The notes beneath the pieces are model-generated. The model was not told the DNA's origin. It made no database searches and worked only from the letters and a program-made list of their open reading frames with translations. Shown one piece after another: positions 9,978 through 18,072 of a DNA stretch of 64,000 nucleotides; the stretch's first letter is position 1; the number at the start of each line of letters is the position of its first letter. Both the position numbers and the translations under genes were made by a program. Source of the DNA: Pseudomonas haemolytica (GTDB lineage Bacteria; Pseudomonadota; Gammaproteobacteria; Pseudomonadales; Pseudomonadaceae); NCBI RefSeq assembly GCF_009659625.1, contig NZ_VOIW01000003.1:496001-560000 (forward strand), read 5' to 3'.

Positions 9978-11405
9978 TCAGCGGATAAACAGCTTCTGGA
10001 TCAGCTTCTGAATCGACTTGCCATAGGGCGGGTAGATCAACTTCGCCGCGTTCAGGCGCTGTTTGACCAGTACACCCTTGGCCTTGCTGAACGTCAGGAA
10101 GCCTTCGTGGCCGTGGTAATGGCCCATGCCCGACGGGCCGATGCCACCGAACGGCATGTCGTCCTGGGCGACGTGCAGCAAGGTGTCGTTCAGGCACACG
10201 CCACCGGAATGGGTTTCGTGGAGTACGCGCTCCTGTTCACCCTTGTTGTAGCCGAAGTAATACAAGGCCAGTGGGCGTGGGCGCTGGTTGATGTAGGCGA
10301 AGGCTTGGTCAAGGCCGCGATAAGGCACGATGGGTAAGAGCGGGCCGAAGATTTCGTCCTGCATCACGGTCATGTCGTCGCTGACATTCAGCAGCAGGCT
10401 GTGGGCCATACGCCGCGCCTGGCCTTGCTCGTAAAGCGCAATCAGCGTGGCGCCCTTGTCGGTGGCGTCCTTGGCATAGGCATTGAGCCGGGCCAGTTGG
10501 CGCTCGTTGATGATGGCGGTGTAGTCCGGGTTGTCGGCCAGGGTCGGATAAAACCCACGGACAGCCTTGGAATAGGCCTCGACAAAACCCTCCACGCGAT
10601 CTTCCGGCACCAGCACATAGTCTGGCGCCACGCAGGTTTGCCCGGCGTTCAAGGCTTTGCCGAAGGCGATACGCTCGGCGGCGTCCTTGAGGGGCACATC
10701 GGCCGAGACAATGGCCGGCGACTTGCCGCCCAGCTCCAGGGTCACCGGCGTGAGGTGTTCAGCCGCCGCACGCATCACGTGCTTGCCGATGCTGGTAGCG
10801 CCGGTGAACAGCAGGTGATCGAAGCGCAACTTGGAAAACGCCATGCCTACTTCGGCTTCGCCCAGCACTACGCATACCAGGTCCTCGGGGAAGATCCGGG
10901 CCAGCAGCGCCTTGAGCAGTTCACCGGTGGCCGGCGTGGATTCGCTGAGCTTGAGCATCACCCGGTTACCGGCGGCCAAAGCTCCCACCAACGGGCCGAT
11001 GGCCAGGTACAGCGGGTAGTTCCACGGCACGATGACGCCGACCACGCCCAGGGGTTGGTAAATGACCTTGGCCGAGGCGGGCTGGAAGGCAATACCTACG
11101 GCGCGGCGGGACGGTTTCATCCAGCCCTTGAGGTGTTTGCTGGCATAGTGAATGCCATGCAGGCTGGGCATCAGTTCGGCGAACAGGGTTTCGTCTGCGC
11201 TGCGATGGCTGAAGTCCTGGCTGATCGCAGTGATCAGTGCCTGGCGTTCGTCGCTGAGCACATCCCGCAGGGCCTTGAGCCATTGCTGGCGTTGCGCGGC
11301 GGGCGGCATCGGGTTGGCGGCGTAGGCGCGACGCTGGGCTTCGAACAGGTTCTGGAGCTGATCCAGCGCCTGGGAATCTTGCAGGTAGGCAACGTTGGCA
11401 GACAT
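9978..11405 (-). CDS. laoC: Aldehyde dehydrogenase LaoC (coniferyl-aldehyde-dehydrogenase type)
   Basis: A 475-residue NAD(P)-dependent aldehyde dehydrogenase. The catalytic residues are visible: Glu224 in LELGGKSP and Cys258 in NAGQTCVAPDYVL; the nucleotide-binding part has VPWNYPLYLAIGPL near 127-140. Proteins of this subgroup are often annotated coniferyl aldehyde dehydrogenase, but the operon with a GMC dehydrogenase and a divergent TetR gene points to long-chain aldehyde oxidation as LaoC. First gene of the laoCBA run, with a promoter and palindrome directly upstream. Confidence 0.85.
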   Translation of the reverse strand: MSANVAYLQDSQALDQLQNLFEAQRRAYAANPMPPAAQRQQWLKALRDVLSDERQALITAISQDFSHRSADETLFAELMPSLHGIHYASKHLKGWMKPSRRAVGIAFQPASAKVIYQPLGVVGVIVPWNYPLYLAIGPLVGALAAGNRVMLKLSESTPATGELLKALLARIFPEDLVCVVLGEAEVGMAFSKLRFDHLLFTGATSIGKHVMRAAAEHLTPVTLELGGKSPAIVSADVPLKDAAERIAFGKALNAGQTCVAPDYVLVPEDRVEGFVEAYSKAVRGFYPTLADNPDYTAIINERQLARLNAYAKDATDKGATLIALYEQGQARRMAHSLLLNVSDDMTVMQDEIFGPLLPIVPYRGLDQAFAYINQRPRPLALYYFGYNKGEQERVLHETHSGGVCLNDTLLHVAQDDMPFGGIGPSGMGHYHGHEGFLTFSKAKGVLVKQRLNAAKLIYPPYGKSIQKLIQKLFIR

Positions 11406-11439
11406 GGCGCAGTTCCCGATTGTTATAGGTCTGCCTGGA

Positions 11440-11468
11440 TTTTTAGAGTCATTGCTCTAAATTGTCAA
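11440..11468 (-). promoter_or_regulatory. Candidate sigma-70 promoter of laoCBA
   Basis: On the minus strand a perfect TTGACA (11468-11463) is followed after exactly 17 bases by TAAAAA (11445-11440), a four-of-six match to the -10 box. The laoC start codon is about 35 bases further on. The space between the two boxes is filled by a palindrome that could be the repressor site. Confidence 0.55.
11442..11461. promoter_or_regulatory. Candidate LaoR operator palindrome
   Basis: TTTAGAG-N6-CTCTAAA is a perfect inverted repeat with seven-base arms. It occupies the spacer of the candidate laoC promoter, so a bound TetR-type dimer would block transcription of laoCBA. It is 90 bases upstream of the laoR start and could also control laoR. 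Binding is inferred. Confidence 0.55.
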
Positions 11469-11551
11469 ATAACATTGCAGCAACATCCAGATTTAACCTG
11501 GCCGGGATAGGCCGTAAGATGCCCCATCCCGTGTATAGAAGCTGATCCCCT

Positions 11552-12223
11552 ATGGCACCACGAGTAAAGACCAGCGAGCGCATTGTGCAAACCAGCCTGG
11601 AGCTTTTTAACCAGCAGGGCGAGCGCAGTGTCAGCACCAACCATATCGCCGCCCACATGGAAATTTCCCCGGGCAACCTGTACTACCACTTCCCCAACAA
11701 GCAGGCGATCATCGCCGTGCTGTTTCGTGAATACGAAGCCTTGGTGGACAGCTTCCTGCGCCCGCCCCAGGGCCGTGCCGTTACCGTCGAAGACAAGCGT
11801 TTCTATCTGCAGGCCGTATTGGCAGGCATGTGGCGTTACCGCTTCCTGCACCGCGATCTCGAACACTTGCTGGAGAGCGACCCGGAACTGGCTACCGGTT
11901 ACCGGCGGTTTTCCCAGCGTTGCCTGATCCAGGGCGGTGCTATCTATCAAGGGTTTGTCGATGCCGGCATTCTCAATATGGACCCGGTGCAAACCGAGGC
12001 CCTGACCCTGAATGCCTGGATCATCCTGACCTCGTGGGTGCGGTTCCTGTGTACCACCAATGAAAAATCCACCCATCTGAGCGCCGAGGCGATCAAGCGC
12101 GGGGTGTACCAGGTGCTGGTGCTGGAGGCTGGGTTTGTCACGCCCCAGGCCAGAGAGGCGGTGGATGCCTTGTTCAAAGAATTTTACGTGCCGTTGAATC
12201 AGGCACTGGAAGAAGTGAAGTAG
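11552..12223 (+). CDS. laoR: TetR-family regulator LaoR
   Basis: A 223-residue TetR/AcrR-type protein. The N-terminal helix-turn-helix region covers about residues 8-54, with SERIVQTSLELFNQQGERSV, then STNHIAAHMEISPGNLYYHFPNK. The C-terminal ligand domain (residues about 75-220) has no close assignment by eye. It is divergent from laoCBA, matching the known laoR arrangement, where it represses the alcohol-oxidation genes. No strong Shine-Dalgarno sequence precedes the ATG at 11552, but the N-terminus MAPRVKTSERIV is typical. Confidence 0.83.
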   Translation: MAPRVKTSERIVQTSLELFNQQGERSVSTNHIAAHMEISPGNLYYHFPNKQAIIAVLFREYEALVDSFLRPPQGRAVTVEDKRFYLQAVLAGMWRYRFLHRDLEHLLESDPELATGYRRFSQRCLIQGGAIYQGFVDAGILNMDPVQTEALTLNAWIILTSWVRFLCTTNEKSTHLSAEAIKRGVYQVLVLEAGFVTPQAREAVDALFKEFYVPLNQALEEVK

Positions 12224-12256
12224 GACCTTTCCCGAATCTGTCTGCAGGAGACCGTC

Positions 12257-13111
12257 ATGCCGCTTGCCCAACTGATCAGCCCCCCACAATTGGCTGCACG
12301 CCAGCAGACTGCCGGGCTGGTGATCCTCGATTGCCGCTTTGCCCTGGAAGACCCGGACTACGGGTTGTGCAGTTACGCCGAAGGGCATATCGAAGGCGCG
12401 CAATATGCCGATCTGGAGCGGCATCTGAGCGGCCCGGTGACCAAGGGCGTGACCGGTCGTCATCCTTTACCTGTGGCGGACACGTTCGCCAAGCAGCTGC
12501 GGGCCTGGGGCATCAGCGCCGACACCGATGTGGTGCTGTATGACGATGGCCCCGGCGCCTATGCCGCTCGGGCCTGGTGGCTACTGGCTTGGCTGGGCAA
12601 GCGTGAGGGTGTGTTTATCCTCGACGGTGGCCTCAAGGCCTGGCATGCCGCCGGCTTCCCTTTGAGCCTGGATGCGCCGGTGACTGAGCCGGGCACCTTT
12701 GCCGGTACGCCGGATAATCGGTTGCTGCTGGATGCTGAACACCTGCACAAACGCCTGGGCCGACCTGGCCTGACCCTGATCGACGCCCGCGCACAGGCGC
12801 GTTTTCGTGGCGAAGTAGAGCCCATCGACCCGATCGCCGGGCACATTCCCGGTGCGCAGTGCGCGGCGTTCACTGAGAACCTGGGCAGTGATGGGCGCTT
12901 CCTGCCGGCCGAGCAGCTCAAGCAACGTTTTGCCGCGCAGTTGCAGGGGCGCCCGGCTGAAGAATTGGTGGCGTATTGCGGTTCAGGGGTGACGGCGTGC
13001 CATAACCTGTTTGCGCTGGCGTTGGCGGGGTATCCGTTGGGCAAGCTGTATGCGGGGTCGTGGAGTGAGTGGATTACGGATCCCAAGCGGGAAGTGGCAA
13101 CAGGTGACTGA
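12257..13111 (+). CDS. Two-domain sulfurtransferase (rhodanese/3-mercaptopyruvate type)
   Basis: A 284-residue protein with two rhodanese folds. The C-terminal active-site loop is VAYCGSGVTACHN with the catalytic Cys241; CGSGVTA loops are typical of 3-mercaptopyruvate sulfurtransferases (SseA), whereas thiosulfate enzymes usually have CRxGx[RT]. The N-terminal domain (HIEGAQYADLERHLSG, near 45-60) is structural. The role is transfer of sulfane sulfur to thiol or cyanide acceptors in the cytoplasm. An AGGAG site lies seven bases before the ATG. It stands 33 bases after laoR but is probably functionally separate. Confidence 0.87.
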   Translation: MPLAQLISPPQLAARQQTAGLVILDCRFALEDPDYGLCSYAEGHIEGAQYADLERHLSGPVTKGVTGRHPLPVADTFAKQLRAWGISADTDVVLYDDGPGAYAARAWWLLAWLGKREGVFILDGGLKAWHAAGFPLSLDAPVTEPGTFAGTPDNRLLLDAEHLHKRLGRPGLTLIDARAQARFRGEVEPIDPIAGHIPGAQCAAFTENLGSDGRFLPAEQLKQRFAAQLQGRPAEELVAYCGSGVTACHNLFALALAGYPLGKLYAGSWSEWITDPKREVATGD

Positions 13112-13136
13112 GCGATCGGCCCTGTAAACCCAATCA

Positions 13137-13231
13137 AAATGTGGGAGGGGGCTTGCTCCCGATTGCAGTGGGTCAGCTAAGGATAAGCTGACTGTTCCAC
13201 CGCTATCGGGAGCAAGCCCCCTCCCACATTT
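13137..13231. repeat. REPIN between convergent genes
   Basis: Inverted REP pair: left arm AAATGTGGGAGGGGGCTTGC, right arm GCAAGCCCCCTCCCACATTT, with about 50 bases between them including CAGCTAAGGATAAGCTG, itself an inverted repeat. It sits between the convergent sulfurtransferase and yheT-like genes. Confidence 0.92.
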
Positions 13232-14227
13232 TTATCCATGTTGTGCCAGTAGCCATTGTGGGATGCGGCGTTCCAAGTAATAGCCGGGACGCTTCAGCGA
13301 ACCCTCCACAAACCCCACATGCCCACCCTTTGCCAGCAGCTCAAACTCGGTGCATTCCGAGAGTTCACTGGCCTCCGGCAAGCTGTGGGCAAACACAAAC
13401 GGGTCATCGGCCGCCTGGATGATCAGCGTCGGCGTGCGAATGTCGCCAAGGTAATAACGGCTCGACGCACGGCGATAATAGTCTTCGGCATTGAGGAAGC
13501 CATGCAGCGGCGCAGTCACTCGCCCGTCGAAGTCCCAGAACGTGCGCATCTTCTCCAGCGAGCCAAGGGCTTCCAGGGTTTTGAGCCCATCGTCACGGCC
13601 ATCGAGCAGGAACTGGCGCTGCTTGACGCGGATATACGCCAGCATCTCGCGCATGAAATGTTTCTGATAAACCCGCGAAAACCCCAGGCCGATGCGGTCG
13701 GCGCACTGGTCCAGGCGAAACGGCACCGACACCGCCGCCGCGCCTTGCAGCTGCGACGCCGCGCCGGTTTCCCCCAAATGCTTGAGCAACACATTCCCAC
13801 CCAGTGAATACCCCACGGCATACAGCGGTGCCAGTGGCCGTTTGGCGCGCAAGTGAGCAATCGCCGCGGCCAGGTCTTCGCTGGCGCCGGAGTGATAACT
13901 GCGGGCCAGAAGGTTTGGCTCGCCCGAGCAGCCGCGCCAGTTCAATGCAGCACTGGCCCAGCCCTGGGCGGCGAGGGCTTTTTGCAGGCCGGCCACGTAG
14001 GGCGAATTGGACGAGCCGGTCAGCCCGTGCAGCACCAGTACCAGCGGTGCTTGCAGGTCATGGGGGCCATGCCAGTCGAGGTCGAGGAAGTCGCCGTCTT
14101 CCAGCCACAGGCGTTCGCGTTGGCGTTCGATATGGGTCGTTGGGCGCAACAGCGGCCCCCACAGTGTTTGCAGGTGGGGGTTACCGAGGCCGAAGGCGGG
14201 TTTGAACAAGTCGGAAGAGGGGGTCAT
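13232..14227 (-). CDS. YheT-family alpha/beta hydrolase
   Basis: A 331-residue hydrolase. The nucleophile elbow is VGYSLGGN with Ser141; the oxyanion region is LVLHGLTGSS near residues 64-73; ALNWRGCSGEPN matches the YheT/ABHD1-3 family. Later DDPFVFAHS and AKGGHVGFVEG supply the likely acid and histidine. The natural substrate is unknown; esterase activity on lipids is a family expectation. Start at 14227 (MTPSSDLFKPAFGLGNPHLQ) gives the family N-terminus. Downstream of rsmD in the same direction. Confidence 0.86.
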   Translation of the reverse strand: MTPSSDLFKPAFGLGNPHLQTLWGPLLRPTTHIERQRERLWLEDGDFLDLDWHGPHDLQAPLVLVLHGLTGSSNSPYVAGLQKALAAQGWASAALNWRGCSGEPNLLARSYHSGASEDLAAAIAHLRAKRPLAPLYAVGYSLGGNVLLKHLGETGAASQLQGAAAVSVPFRLDQCADRIGLGFSRVYQKHFMREMLAYIRVKQRQFLLDGRDDGLKTLEALGSLEKMRTFWDFDGRVTAPLHGFLNAEDYYRRASSRYYLGDIRTPTLIIQAADDPFVFAHSLPEASELSECTEFELLAKGGHVGFVEGSLKRPGYYLERRIPQWLLAQHG

Positions 14228-14278
14228 GAAACTCTCGGTAGCCAGTGAGCATGCCGTGGCAAGCTCACTGGCCACAGG

Positions 14279-14896
14279 TTAAGCGGCGCTTTCGACCAAG
14301 CGGTGCCATAACGCGTAATACACCCGCCCGGACTTCTGCTCCCGGTGCAGGCGCCAGATGCCCGGCAAGCCGAGCGTGGACGGTGCGGTCTCGCTTTCAG
14401 TGTAGATCCAGGCATCCGGCGCCAACCACTGGCGCTCTTCCAGCAATGCGCACACGGTCGGCAGCAGGTTCTGGTTGAACGGCGGGTCGAGGAACACCAC
14501 GTCATATTCAGTCGCCGTCTGGGTTTCCAGGTAGCGCAGCGCGTCGGCCGTCTGCACCTGGCCGGTGGTGCAACGCAGCGTGCCCAGATGCTCCTTGAGG
14601 CTGGACACCGCCACATTGCTGGCGTCCAGCGCCTGGCCCTGGGCCGCGCCACGGGACAGCGCCTCCAGGAACAACGCGCCACTGCCGGCGAACGGATCCA
14701 GCACCTTGGCCCCGCCGATGTACGGCGCGAGCCAGTTGAACAGGGTTTCCCGCACGCGATCGGGTGTGGGGCGCAGGCCCACGACGTCGGGGAAGCTCAG
14801 CTTGCGGCTGCCCCATTCACCGCCAATGATGCGCAGTTGGCCCACACCGTTATGCACGTTGTGGACAGGTTTTTTCGGGCGAGATGAACTGGCCAT
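14279..14896 (-). CDS. rsmD: 16S rRNA (guanine-966-N2)-methyltransferase
   Basis: A 205-residue SAM-dependent methyltransferase that modifies G966 in the 30S subunit. The sequence LRIIGGEWGSRKLSFPD opens the family domain; LRPTPDRVRETLFNWL follows near residue 41; the SAM site is DPFAGSGALF (67-76), and the catalytic DPPF motif is at residues 137-140. The first 17 residues are a basic, poorly conserved tail. The start codon overlaps the stop of the preceding M16 protease gene in a TAATG arrangement, so translation is probably coupled. Confidence 0.96.
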   Translation of the reverse strand: MASSSRPKKPVHNVHNGVGQLRIIGGEWGSRKLSFPDVVGLRPTPDRVRETLFNWLAPYIGGAKVLDPFAGSGALFLEALSRGAAQGQALDASNVAVSSLKEHLGTLRCTTGQVQTADALRYLETQTATEYDVVFLDPPFNQNLLPTVCALLEERQWLAPDAWIYTESETAPSTLGLPGIWRLHREQKSGRVYYALWHRLVESAA

Positions 14897-16386
14897 TAAT
14901 GCTCCGGAACCCCGAGCGGCTGCTCGGCAGGTTTATCAGTGGGGGGCGGTAGTGGCTTTTGCGCAATCGTCGGGCCGGCGGTCACGATGACCATCTTGTC
15001 GGCGCTCAAGTGTTTGTTCATGGCAGCCTTGACCTGCTCTACGGTCAGGGCCTGGGATTGTTTCATGAAATCTTCCAGATAGTTCAGCGGCAGGTTGTAG
15101 AAACCCATGGCGCCCAACTGCCCGACGATATCGGCATTGCTCGCGGTGGACAGCGGGAAGCTACCGGCCAGCTCACGCTTGGCGTCATCCAGTTCTTTTT
15201 GCGTCGGTCCGGTCTTGAGGTAGTCAGCCAGCACATCTTCAACCAGGCGCAGCGTGCCGCCGCTCATTTCGGCGCGAGTCTGCAGGTTGATCATGAACGG
15301 GCCACGCACCTGCATTGGCGAGAAACCGGAGTACACGCCGTAGGTCAGGCCGCGCTTTTCACGCACTTCACTCATCAAGCGGGTGCCGAAGCCACCGCCG
15401 CCGAGGATCTGGTTGCCCAGGGACAAGGCTGCGTAGTCCGGGTCGGCGCGGTCGATACCCAGTTGTGCGAACAGCAGGTGAGTTTGCTTGGATGGGAACT
15501 CGATACGGCTCAGGCCGGCTTTTGGCTCGGTCGGCTGGGCGATCTTCGCCATGGCCGGGCCTTTGGGCAGCGAGGCAGAGACCTTGGCCGTCATGGCCTC
15601 GGCTTCGGCGCGGGTCAGGTCGCCCACCACGGCGATCACCGCATTACCTGCCGCATAGGCTTTGGCGTGGAACGCCTGCAACTGCGCCAGGGTAATCTTC
15701 GGCACGCTCTCGGGGGTGCCTTCGCTCGGGTGAGCGTAAGGGTGGTCGCCGTACAGGCGCTTGAACAGTTCGATGCTCGCCAGTTTGGCGGGGTTCTGCT
15801 TCTGGTACTCGAAACCGGCCAGGATCTGGTTCTTGATCCGTGCCAGCGAATCAGCCGGGAACGTCGGCTGGCCGATCACTTGGTCAAACAATGCCAGGGC
15901 GGCGGTGCGTTTATCGCTGTCGCTCAGGCTGCGCAGGGAGACCAGCGCCATGTCACGGTAGGCACCATTGCCGAAGTCGGCACCCAAACCTTCAAAACCG
16001 CTGGCGATCTGGCTGACATTCTTGCCCGGCACGCCTTCGTTGAGCATGGCGTTGGTCATCAGCGCCAGGCCCGGCGTGTCGCCGTCCTGGCTGCTGCCGG
16101 CAGCAAACAGGATGCGCATATCGAACATCGGCAGTTCATGGGCTTCGACGAACAGCACCTTGGCGCCCTCGGCGGTGGTCCAGGTTTGTACGTCGAGCTT
16201 GCGGTTGGTCGGTGCCTTGCCGTCCAGTTCCGCCAGGGATTGCAGGGTGTTGGTCGTTTGAGCCTTGTCCAGGGCCTGGCTGGCGACCGACTCGCTCGGG
16301 CGCAGGAAGTACACGGCACTGGCCGCGATCAGGGTGACGGCGATCAGGCCGGGCAGGATCAGGCGGCTGTTTTTACGATCACTCAT
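14896..16386 (-). CDS. M16-family protease-like subunit without the zinc motif
   Basis: A 496-residue protein with an N-terminal membrane anchor or signal (LILPGLIAVTLIAASAVYFL, residues about 9-28). It has the two M16 domains, but the region where active members carry HxxEH reads PGLALMTNAMLNEGVPGKN, with no zinc ligands. It is therefore the non-catalytic partner. The R/Y pair region is present as EKRGLTYGVYSGF. It follows directly after the active M16 gene with an eight-base overlap. Together they should form a periplasmic heterodimeric peptidase, as in PA0371/PA0372. Start at 16386 gives MSDRKNSRL. Confidence 0.88.
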   Translation of the reverse strand: MSDRKNSRLILPGLIAVTLIAASAVYFLRPSESVASQALDKAQTTNTLQSLAELDGKAPTNRKLDVQTWTTAEGAKVLFVEAHELPMFDMRILFAAGSSQDGDTPGLALMTNAMLNEGVPGKNVSQIASGFEGLGADFGNGAYRDMALVSLRSLSDSDKRTAALALFDQVIGQPTFPADSLARIKNQILAGFEYQKQNPAKLASIELFKRLYGDHPYAHPSEGTPESVPKITLAQLQAFHAKAYAAGNAVIAVVGDLTRAEAEAMTAKVSASLPKGPAMAKIAQPTEPKAGLSRIEFPSKQTHLLFAQLGIDRADPDYAALSLGNQILGGGGFGTRLMSEVREKRGLTYGVYSGFSPMQVRGPFMINLQTRAEMSGGTLRLVEDVLADYLKTGPTQKELDDAKRELAGSFPLSTASNADIVGQLGAMGFYNLPLNYLEDFMKQSQALTVEQVKAAMNKHLSADKMVIVTAGPTIAQKPLPPPTDKPAEQPLGVPEH

Positions 16387-17734
16387 GAGCGGTCTCCTCA
16401 GGCAAAACATGGGCGACGCTCAGACGTTCGCGGGTGAAATAGGTGCGCGCAGCTTTCTGGATATCTTCCGGCGTGACGCTTTGCAGGTCGGCCAACTCGC
16501 TGTCCATCAGCTTCCAGGACAGGCCGACGGTTTCCAGGGAGCCGATGGCCGTGGCTTGGCTGGTGATCGAGTCGCGCTGGTACACCAGGCCGGCGATGAC
16601 CTGGGCACGGATCCGCTCCAGTTCTTCGGCAGTCGGCGGCTTGGCTTTTAACTCATCCAGCAAGCGCCACAGGCCGGCTTCGGCTTGGGCGACGGTCTTT
16701 TTCTTCTGCTGGTTGGGCGTGGCCGATAGCATGAACAGCGTATCGCCACGGGTATAGGCGTCGTAATTGGTGGAGGCGGCGGACACCAGTTCCTCACCAC
16801 GCTCCAGTTGTTCGGAGATACGTGCGCTGTAGCCGCCGTCCAGCAAGGCCGAGATCAGGCGCAGGGCTTGCACCGAGCGCTTGTCTTCGGCGGTGGCCAG
16901 GCCCGGTACGTTGAAACCGAGGAACACGCTCGGCAACTGGGTCTGTACGTGCAGGGTCAACAGGCGCTCGCCAGGTTCGGCCAACTCCAGTGGGATCTTC
17001 GCTGGCGGAACGTCACGCTTGGGGATCGGGCCGAAGTAGCGCTGGGCCAGGTTTTTCACCTCGTCCGGGGTCACGTCGCCGACCACCACCAGAGTGGCGT
17101 TGTTGGGCACATACCAGGACTGGTACCAGTGGCGCAGTTCCTCAACCTTCATGCGCTCCAGGTCGGCCATCCAGCCGATCGTCGGGGTGTGGTAGCCGCT
17201 GGCGGGGAAGGCCATGGCCTTGAAGCGCTCGTAGGCCTTGGACATCGGGTTGTCGTCGGTGCGCAGGCGGCGTTCTTCCTTGATAACCTCGATTTCGCGG
17301 CTGAACTCGTCGGCCGGCAGGCGCAGGCTGGCCATGCGGTCGGCTTCCAGTTCAAAGGCGACGCCCAGGCGGTCTCGGGCCAGCACCTGGTAATAAGCGG
17401 TGTAGTCATCGCTGGTGAACGCGTTTTCTTCGGCGCCCAGGTCCCGCAGGATCAGCGAGGCCTCGCCGGGGCCAACCTTGGCACTGCCCTTGAACATCAT
17501 GTGTTCCAGGGCGTGGGACAAACCGGTCTGGCCCGGGGTTTCGTAGCTTGAGCCAACCTTGTACCAGACCTGGGAAACCACCACGGGCGCGCGATGATCT
17601 TCGCGCACGACCACTTTAAGGCCGTTATCCAGAATGAATTCATGGGTGGGTTGTGGGTCGGCAGCCAAAGCTGAGAGGGGCAGACAAACTGTGCTGAGCA
17701 GCAGGCCTGCGGCGCGGCGGGCTAGAGCATTCAT
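16379..17734 (-). CDS. M16-family zinc protease, catalytic subunit
   Basis: A 451-residue periplasmic peptidase. A cleavable signal peptide (MNALARRAAGLLLSTVCLPL, cut after SALA) leads to the mature protein. The inverted zinc motif HALEH is at residues 74-78 with the third ligand about 75 residues later in the EERR segment near 153. The C-terminal domain contains the usual GGYSARISEQL. Family members degrade short unfolded peptides. First gene of a three-gene leftward set with the inactive M16 subunit and rsmD. Confidence 0.92.
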   Translation of the reverse strand: MNALARRAAGLLLSTVCLPLSALAADPQPTHEFILDNGLKVVVREDHRAPVVVSQVWYKVGSSYETPGQTGLSHALEHMMFKGSAKVGPGEASLILRDLGAEENAFTSDDYTAYYQVLARDRLGVAFELEADRMASLRLPADEFSREIEVIKEERRLRTDDNPMSKAYERFKAMAFPASGYHTPTIGWMADLERMKVEELRHWYQSWYVPNNATLVVVGDVTPDEVKNLAQRYFGPIPKRDVPPAKIPLELAEPGERLLTLHVQTQLPSVFLGFNVPGLATAEDKRSVQALRLISALLDGGYSARISEQLERGEELVSAASTNYDAYTRGDTLFMLSATPNQQKKKTVAQAEAGLWRLLDELKAKPPTAEELERIRAQVIAGLVYQRDSITSQATAIGSLETVGLSWKLMDSELADLQSVTPEDIQKAARTYFTRERLSVAHVLPEETAHE

Positions 17735-18072
17735 TCGTTTTTAAACCTGTTGGGCTGCCCGCTTGGTCTTAGCGTCGGCGGGCGAGGAGGTGCTAGGATA
17801 CTGATCCGATTTAGGGACGGCCACTGTGGTCGTCATCTTATCCTGGGTCCAGTCGTAGGAAAGTTGGAATAGATGGTGGGTTTCCCCGACGATCTTCCAC
17901 TTTTCGCCGATTTTATCGCTTCAGTCCTATATTGAAACGATTTGCCAAGGCCTTTATTTACGCCTTACAAAATGTTGCGCATGAACAAGCGGGCGTTAAA
18001 GCAGTCTGTTCTGCATCGAATTTATTTACCGAAGCGCCCTGGCGCATCGCTACTTTGAGATAGCCGTCCTCC
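17735..18072. other. Intergenic region between divergent M16 protease and ftsY
   Basis: This 338-base gap separates two divergent operons. It is more AT-rich than its neighbours. I found no REP palindrome, no RNA gene and no convincing small protein. A candidate ftsY promoter is reported separately at 17932-17960. Confidence 0.55.
17932..17960 (+). promoter_or_regulatory. Possible ftsY promoter
   Basis: TTGAAA (17932-17937, five of six to the -35 consensus) is followed after 17 bases by TATTTA (17955-17960), only a three-of-six -10 match. It would give a leader of about 105 bases before the ftsY ATG. Weak evidence. Confidence 0.3.

Noticed and set aside
14959..16437. 492-codon open frame opposite the inactive M16 gene
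   Set aside because: Same shadow effect. Its translation is rich in Gly, Gln, His and Val with no recognisable motif, and the M16 pair is well supported on the other strand.
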